Source: Boletus sp. NGJ (taxonomy: Eukaryota; Basidiomycota; Agaricomycetes; Boletales; Boletaceae). From it: a stretch of 64,000 nucleotides of DNA. The notes beneath the pieces were generated by a model. It was given only the letters and a program-made list of their open reading frames with translations. It did not search any database and had not been told where the DNA came from. Made by a program: the position numbers and the translations under genes. The stretch's first letter is position 1, and every line of letters begins with the position of its first letter. Positions 58,701-64,000 of this stretch are shown here, piece by piece. Location: positions 310,001 to 374,000 of the forward strand of contig JAGTXK010000141.1 in the NCBI GenBank assembly GCA_019096195.1, written 5' to 3'.

Positions 58701-59499
58701 CGAGAGTATTGGGAAGAAACACAGGCTAAGATGCCGTCCAAGCCCACTTCAGTGTCATTGCAGCCCAAACCCAACACTACGCTAGAGTCCGAATTTGATC
58801 GTCACCGACGTGAATTGGTTGAAAAGGCCCAGCAAGAGAATAATCAATCGATTGGATGGGCTGCTGAGCTATGCCAATATCTCACAATTGTTGACAATGT
58901 CACAAAGGAGACAGACGTGGTCGAGCAGTGGGCGGTGAGTTTCTTGGTCCCTTTGCTATCACATACTAATGTCAATGATAAGAACCACACAGTGACATAC
59001 CCAACTCTTGCACGTGTTGCCAAGGATATCTCTGCCATTCCTGCATCTTCAGTACCATGCGAACGATTGTTTTCAGCAGGTGCAGAGATCGCGACTGACC
59101 ATTGTTCCTGCCTGGGATCAGAGAGATTCGAAGAACTACAAATACTCAAGCATTCCTGGCATCATTCTATCTTCGATCATGCACATGCCAACACATGCGA
59201 TGTTGAAGAGGTTATATTGCAAGATTTCAAGGAGCTACATGATCTGGATGAGGAGGCAGGGGGTCATGATAAGGACATTGAGTTGGTTGATACTTAGACT
59301 ATGCTATGTTGTGTATGTCGTACAAGGACCGGTCCGGACCAATTTGTATTGGTCCTCAAGTCTGATGAGAAATCATAGGACTGGGACCGCAATTTTTTGA
59401 AATGAGCAAGGACTGGGACTGCGGTCTGGTCCTAAATTGGTCTGATCCAATCCAGTCCCTGGTCCTTGACTGGTCCTGGGACTGGACCTTCAAACACTA
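55708..59499 (+). mobile_element. hAT DNA transposon in gypsy gag
   Basis: A 3,792-bp element flanked by the 8-bp duplication GTTATGTC (55700-55707 and 59500-59507). Terminal inverted repeats are TAGTGTTCTAAGGTCC and TAGTGTTTGAAGGTCC. Both ends carry many GGACC/GGTCC units as subterminal repeats. Gypsy gag sequence lies on both sides. The transposase gene fills the middle and is nearly complete. Confidence 0.95.
56090..59297 (+). CDS. hAT transposase, multi-exon, slightly damaged
   Basis: Several exons can be followed. An N-terminal basic/acidic disordered part lies at 56,090-56,490. A BED-type zinc finger is split by an intron: WCTICK at about 56,703, then FFTGGNSTCQRHI near 56,820. SLVVVDKALFRN follows at about 57,128. 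The RNase H-like core has TMDLWSVDQTKAAFLSITAH (57,360), CITANNASNNNAMC (57,655), LPCLTHVVNL, and RWNDHMEKHIPWTTFLLRA (58,200). The C-terminal dimerisation domain has YPTLARVAKDISAIPASSVP and CERLFSAGAEIATDHCS (59,000-59,100), ending at 59,297. In-frame stops occur in the N-terminal part (about 56,190, 56,360 and within the finger at about 56,862), so this copy is probably inactive but only lightly decayed. Confidence 0.85.
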
Positions 59500-62400
59500 G
59501 TTATGTCTATGGATGCGATTCCTGCCACCATCGATAAGTGGTACTCAAAAGCTATTCACTTCCAAATCCAGTGGGAATGAGCTGACAAAATCACCAAGAG
59601 GAATCACAAACCCTCTACCCACACCTACCACTCATTCTCCAACCCTACCCAGATCAAAACCTGTGATTCCAACACCATGGACATTGATGCCATCTCCATT
59701 CCAAAAATGACCCCTGCCAAACAAGAACGATGCTTTAAAAACAAACTTTGTTTTCATTGTCGCCAACCCAGCCATACCATGGCCACCTGCCCCATGTTCT
59801 CCAACACCAACAATCACCCCCAAAGAAAAAAGGATCTGCATAGTAAACAAAGCAAAGGACACATCTGATGACAAAGTGATCAGAAGTATTTCCCAGGGTT
59901 TTTAAACAGGGGAACGAACCCAACACACGTTTCCCCTATACCTGATCAAAAATTTGTAACTGTAAACTCTATGTCCAAAGGAATTTCCATCCCCACTTCT
60001 GTTTACATCCCCACTCAATCAACCAAAGCCATTGATATCAATGCTCTTGTTGATAGTGGTGCAGAAATCTCCTGCATCAACTATCAATTTGTATAATGCC
60101 ATAACCTCCCCACCACAAGGTTAAAAAACCCCATCTGTGCCTGCAATGCTGACTTCTCCCTGAATGACAATGGTGATATCAAGTTCACCTGTGATCTTTT
60201 CCTCAGAATAAAAGAGATCCCCACATGCATCACCCTTCATGTCCTTTTTCATAAAAAGGAAAACATTATCCTTGGACAACCATGGTTGCAGCTTACTAAC
60301 CCCACAATCAATTGGCACAACCAAACCCTCATCCTCAACACTGATGCCGATCATTCTAACAATCTTTATCATCTCTATAACCAACCTCTCCTCTCATATA
60401 TTGATATTTCAATCAACATGTAGCCCAATTAGTTATCTTGAGACTTGCCATCATCATGGAACTTGCCCAAACCACAGAGCTTGCTAAGCCAAAAAGGACC
60501 CTCCCTCCAGAATACAGCAAATTCTCATCTGTTTTCTCAAAGGAAGCAACTGACCATGTCCCTCCTTCTCGGCCCTACAACTATGCCATCAATCTGAAGG
60601 AATCCTTCATCTCTAAAATTGAGAAGATATACCCCCTCTCCCCTCTGGAGGTTGCTGCCACTGATGCCTTTATAGAGGAAAATCTCACCTGTGGAAAGAT
60701 TTGTTCTTCGAATTCCCCTCATGCTTCCTCCTTCTTCTTCATGAAAAAGAAGAATGGCAATCTTCACCCTTGCCAGAACTACCAATACATCAACAAACAT
60801 ACCATTCATGATGCATACCCACTCCCCCTTGTCTTCAATCTCATTGATAAACTCCACAGTGCCACTACTTTCACCAAGTTCAACATTTAATGGAACTACA
60901 ATAATGTCTGTATTAAGGATGGTGACCAGTGGAAAGCCGCTTTCATCACTCATAAAGGCCTCTACAAACCCACTGTTATGTTTTTTGGCCTTTGCAACTC
61001 CCCTGCCACCTTCCAATGTTTTTATGAATGACTCCTTCCATGACATGATAGCAGAAGGGTGGCTCATTATCTACATGGACAACCTTCTGATCTACTCCCC
61101 TAACAACACTCTACATGCTGAACGTACTAAACACGTACTCCAACACATGGTCAAACTCGACCTTCATTTCAAACTTAACAAGTGCAACTTTGCAGTTAAC
61201 GAAGTAGAATATCTTGGAATGATTGTCTGACCTAATTCCCTGTCCATGGACCCTGTCAAACTTGACAGCATTGCTAAATGGCCAGTTCCCACTCATGTCA
61301 CTGGCATTCACTCATTCCTAGGCTTTGCTAACTTCTACCAACAGTTCATCCCAGGATACTCGACCATAGCACACCCCCTCATTGATCTCACCTGCCAAAA
61401 CCACCCCTGGAATTGGACCCCAGCCTGCCAAGATGCCTTTGACCACCTGAAATGCCTCTTTATGGTGCAACCTGTCCTCTGCCTTCCCAACTTCACATGC
61501 CCCGTTTGCTGTCACCACTGATGCTTCCAAATTTGCCTCTGGCACTATTCTCCTCCAAACCAACCCTAACAGTGACTGGAACCTCTGTTCCTACCTCTTC
61601 AACTCATTCTCCCCCATGAAACAGAACTACAACATCTATGACTGTGAATTGCTTGCCAACATCCATGCACTCAAAGCCTGGTGACATTACCTCCATGGCT
61701 CCCCCTTCCCTGTATAGGTGTTCACTAACCATAAGAACCTGGCCTACTTCCACACTCCTTAAAACTTTAATTGCTGTCAAGCCTACTGGATGCTGGATCT
61801 AGCAGACTTTGACCTACAAATCATCCACATACCTGGCCACCTCCTCACCAGTCCCAACACTCTCTTTCATTGCCCTGACCTCATCCCCACCAATACCTCA
61901 GAGAATGATGGTGTTACCCTACTACCCCCCTCTCTTTTTGTCAACCTCATTGACCTCACACTCTCCTCTCACATTCACTCCACCTCCACCAGCAATCCTC
62001 TTGTTTTACAACACCTACAAGCTGTCAATACCTCAGCTCCCACCTGTCTCCACACTCGCCTCTCCAAATGGCAACATGCTGACAGTATTCTCACATACCA
62101 TGGCCACACCTATGTTCCCCCAGATGGTAATCTCTGGAAATCCATCCTATCCTGCTGCCATGACCATCCCTCTGCCAGCCACCCTGGCTACCTCAAAACC
62201 TGCCAGCTCGTCTCCACTGACTTCTGGTGATCTGACCTCGCCTTCTATGTCTGCTCTTACATCACTGGTTGCCCCTCCTGCCAGCAATGTAAAGCCAATA
62301 CCCACCCCTCTGCACCCCCCCTCACCCCCATTCACTCAACCTTCTCCTTGCCCTTCTGTCAAATATCCTATGACCTTATTACTGACCTCCCCCCTCTGCT

Positions 62401-63434
62401 GGCTTCAACTCTCTCTTGATTGTGGTCAATCATGGGCTTACTAAGGGGGTAATCCTTTGCCCCACAAAGAAAACTGTCACTGCTGAAGGGATCACCACTC
62501 TTTTCTTTCACAAAGTATATCGACACTATGGCCTCTATGACAAAATCATCTCCAACCATGGACCCCAATCCACCTCTGCATTCACCAAGGAACTTGGTAA
62601 ACTCCTAAACTATGATCTCTCCCTATCTACCACCTACCACCCCCAATCTGATGGGGTAACTGAACATGTCAACCAAGAAATTGAAATCTACCTCTGCATT
62701 TTCTGCAGCAATGAACCTACCTCATGGTTCGAAAAGATCACACATGCAGAATTCACACATAATCACCAACCCCACTCTGTCATCAGACAATCACTGTTCT
62801 CCCTCCTCCTCGAATATGAACCACACCCCCTACCCACAGTTATCCCCAAAACAGCTATCCCTGCGGTAGAAGACCACATTAAGCGCCTCTTCACAGCCAG
62901 GAATGAAGCCCTAGCTGCCCACAAACTCACCCATCAAATCATGATCTCCCACTCAAAGAAAACATTCAAACCTTTCGCTAAAGGGGATCAAGTCTGGCTC
63001 GAAGCCAGAAACCTTAAATGATGCAATGCAGACCCGAAGTTCTCCACCAAAAGGGAAGGACCTTTCACTATTACTGATGTTCTATCCCCAATAGTCTACA
63101 AACTCCAACTTCCAGAAACGTGGAAGATCCACTCTGTGTTTCACATGTCTGTTCTCTCACCCTGTCACGAGAACACCATTTATGGCAAACCCCACTCCAC
63201 CCCACTGCTTGACCTTATCACTGGAGCAGAAGAATATGAAATAGATAAGGTCTTATAACATCATGGAACCCTGTCTTGCCACTCCTTTCTAATCCAATGA
63301 AAAGGATACTCTGCAGAAGAAGATTCCTAGGTTCCTGAGTAGGACTTGAAAAATACACAAACCCTCCTTTGAGACTATAAGAAACACCACCCTAAAGCAT
63401 TTCCCCAAAAAATCTTCCCTCTGTCAACTCTAAC

Positions 63435-63902
63435 ATGAACCCCTCCTACACTGCCAACCCCCTCTCTGTCAATGACTCCTTCAAATTGATTGATGTTTGC
63501 GACCCATTCTCCCCAGACTCTATATTATCGGTATCTTCTCTGTATACTTCACCTTCTCCTATCCCACACCCTTCACTAGAACCACATTCTCCTACCATTG
63601 TCAATGACAACACTTGCCCTTCTACTCCTATGGCATCTCCTCCCCACAACACACCTACTCCTTCTCATGTACCAACTCTGATATCACTAACATCTACCTC
63701 TAGACCTGTCCTTGCCATAGACCTCCCTCTATATGCCAACAGGCTCTGGGATGACTTCCCAGACCTTGACAATATCACCCACCTCACACAGAATCTGGAA
63801 AATTCACAGATGGCCCTCATGTTAGGGGCTCATCTCAACTATTCCTCCCCTCTCTACTTGCTTTACAAGGCATACACCTACAATGTGCCCAATTGGGCAT
63901 AG
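63435..63902 (+). other. Extra open frame behind gypsy chromodomain
   Basis: A 155-aa open frame, Ser/Pro/Thr-rich for two thirds (SLYTSPSPIPHPSLEPHSP), ending in a folded-looking segment (LPLYANRLWDDFPDLDNITH, LLYKAYTYNVPNWA). It lies between the chromodomain and the expected right LTR of the gypsy fossil. It matches no standard gypsy part known to me. It may be an additional element ORF or the start of another inserted sequence. Treated as part of the fossil. Confidence 0.45.
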
Positions 63903-64000
63903 TCACTAACAGAACCTCCACCAACACAATCCTATCAGTTACCCAGATCTACCTTCATGCCATCCACAAGGAGTTGAAAGCAGATCTCGTCACTGCCATA

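Larger units (their letters stand above)
54361..64000 (+). mobile_element. Ty3/gypsy chromodomain retrotransposon (fossil), right end outside
   Basis: Parts in order: left LTR (54361-54926), gag (from about 55,000, split by a hAT element, resuming at 59,508) with a zinc knuckle (CFHCRQPSHTMATC near 59,750), protease (NALVDSGAEISC, about 60,030), reverse transcriptase (60,450-61,240), RNase H (about 61,500-61,720), integrase (61,800-63,020, with TTYHPQSDGVTEHVNQE) and a C-terminal chromodomain-like tail (about 63,220-63,345). This order marks a chromovirus. It is broken in many places (of the order of ten). The right LTR is not in the window, so LTR age cannot be estimated; it is older than the hAT insertion it carries and younger than the pogo element it entered. 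Confidence 0.9.

Noticed and set aside
1-64000. tRNA, rRNA, CRISPR arrays, telomeric or centromeric satellites
   Set aside because: Nothing with the required cloverleaf, repeat-spacer or array structure was seen by eye; a covariance-model search was not possible here.

Overview
The window looks like a chromosome arm segment of an Agaricomycete (mushroom-forming basidiomycete). The reasons are many short introns (mostly 45-75 nt, GT..AG with CTAAC/CTGAC-like branch motifs), a HET-domain protein, a mushroom-type F-box protein, a multi-exon microsomal P450, and mobile elements of typical basidiomycete families. No tRNA, rRNA or CRISPR array was seen. All exon structures are hand-derived from reading frame, splice signals and family resemblance.

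Layout. 1-4052 is a 5'-truncated gene for a large Ser/Pro-rich protein ending in a PHD finger and a chromodomain. 6.6-7.4 kb holds a decayed DUF2235 gene. 7.75-19.0 kb is a compact gene block: PIG-U of the GPI transamidase (-), a HET protein (+), a small heat-shock protein with a readable heat-shock element (-), two small single-span membrane proteins (+), the ribosome-biogenesis WD-repeat protein PWP2 (-) and an unidentified 290-aa protein (-). 19-28 kb is gene-poor, with a 60-aa membrane microprotein, a few weak small genes and an F-box protein. 28.0-34.2 kb is a symmetrical cassette: two paralogous DXD-type glycosyltransferases (+), each 454 aa with the same intron position, flank a 12-exon P450 (-). 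35-38.3 kb is an MFS transporter with a very long central loop.

At about 40.5 kb the composition drops sharply and a transposon island runs to the window end. It contains a copia fossil with TSD GACTC, into which an apparently intact Tc1/mariner element (DD34E) jumped. Next comes an unidentified coiled-coil coding stretch with internal repeats. A pogo/CENP-B-like DNA transposon follows, split by a solo LTR (TSD ACAAC) and cut at its 5' end by a chromodomain gypsy element. The gypsy element in turn carries a nearly whole hAT transposon in gag (TSD GTTATGTC). The nesting gives a relative insertion order.

How the genes relate: most of the left part is housekeeping (GPI anchoring, 90S pre-ribosome, protein folding) mixed with lineage-variable genes (HET, F-box, DUF2235). 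The glycosyltransferase-P450-glycosyltransferase-MFS neighbourhood is the only stretch that could plausibly work as a pathway, and that is inference from proximity alone.
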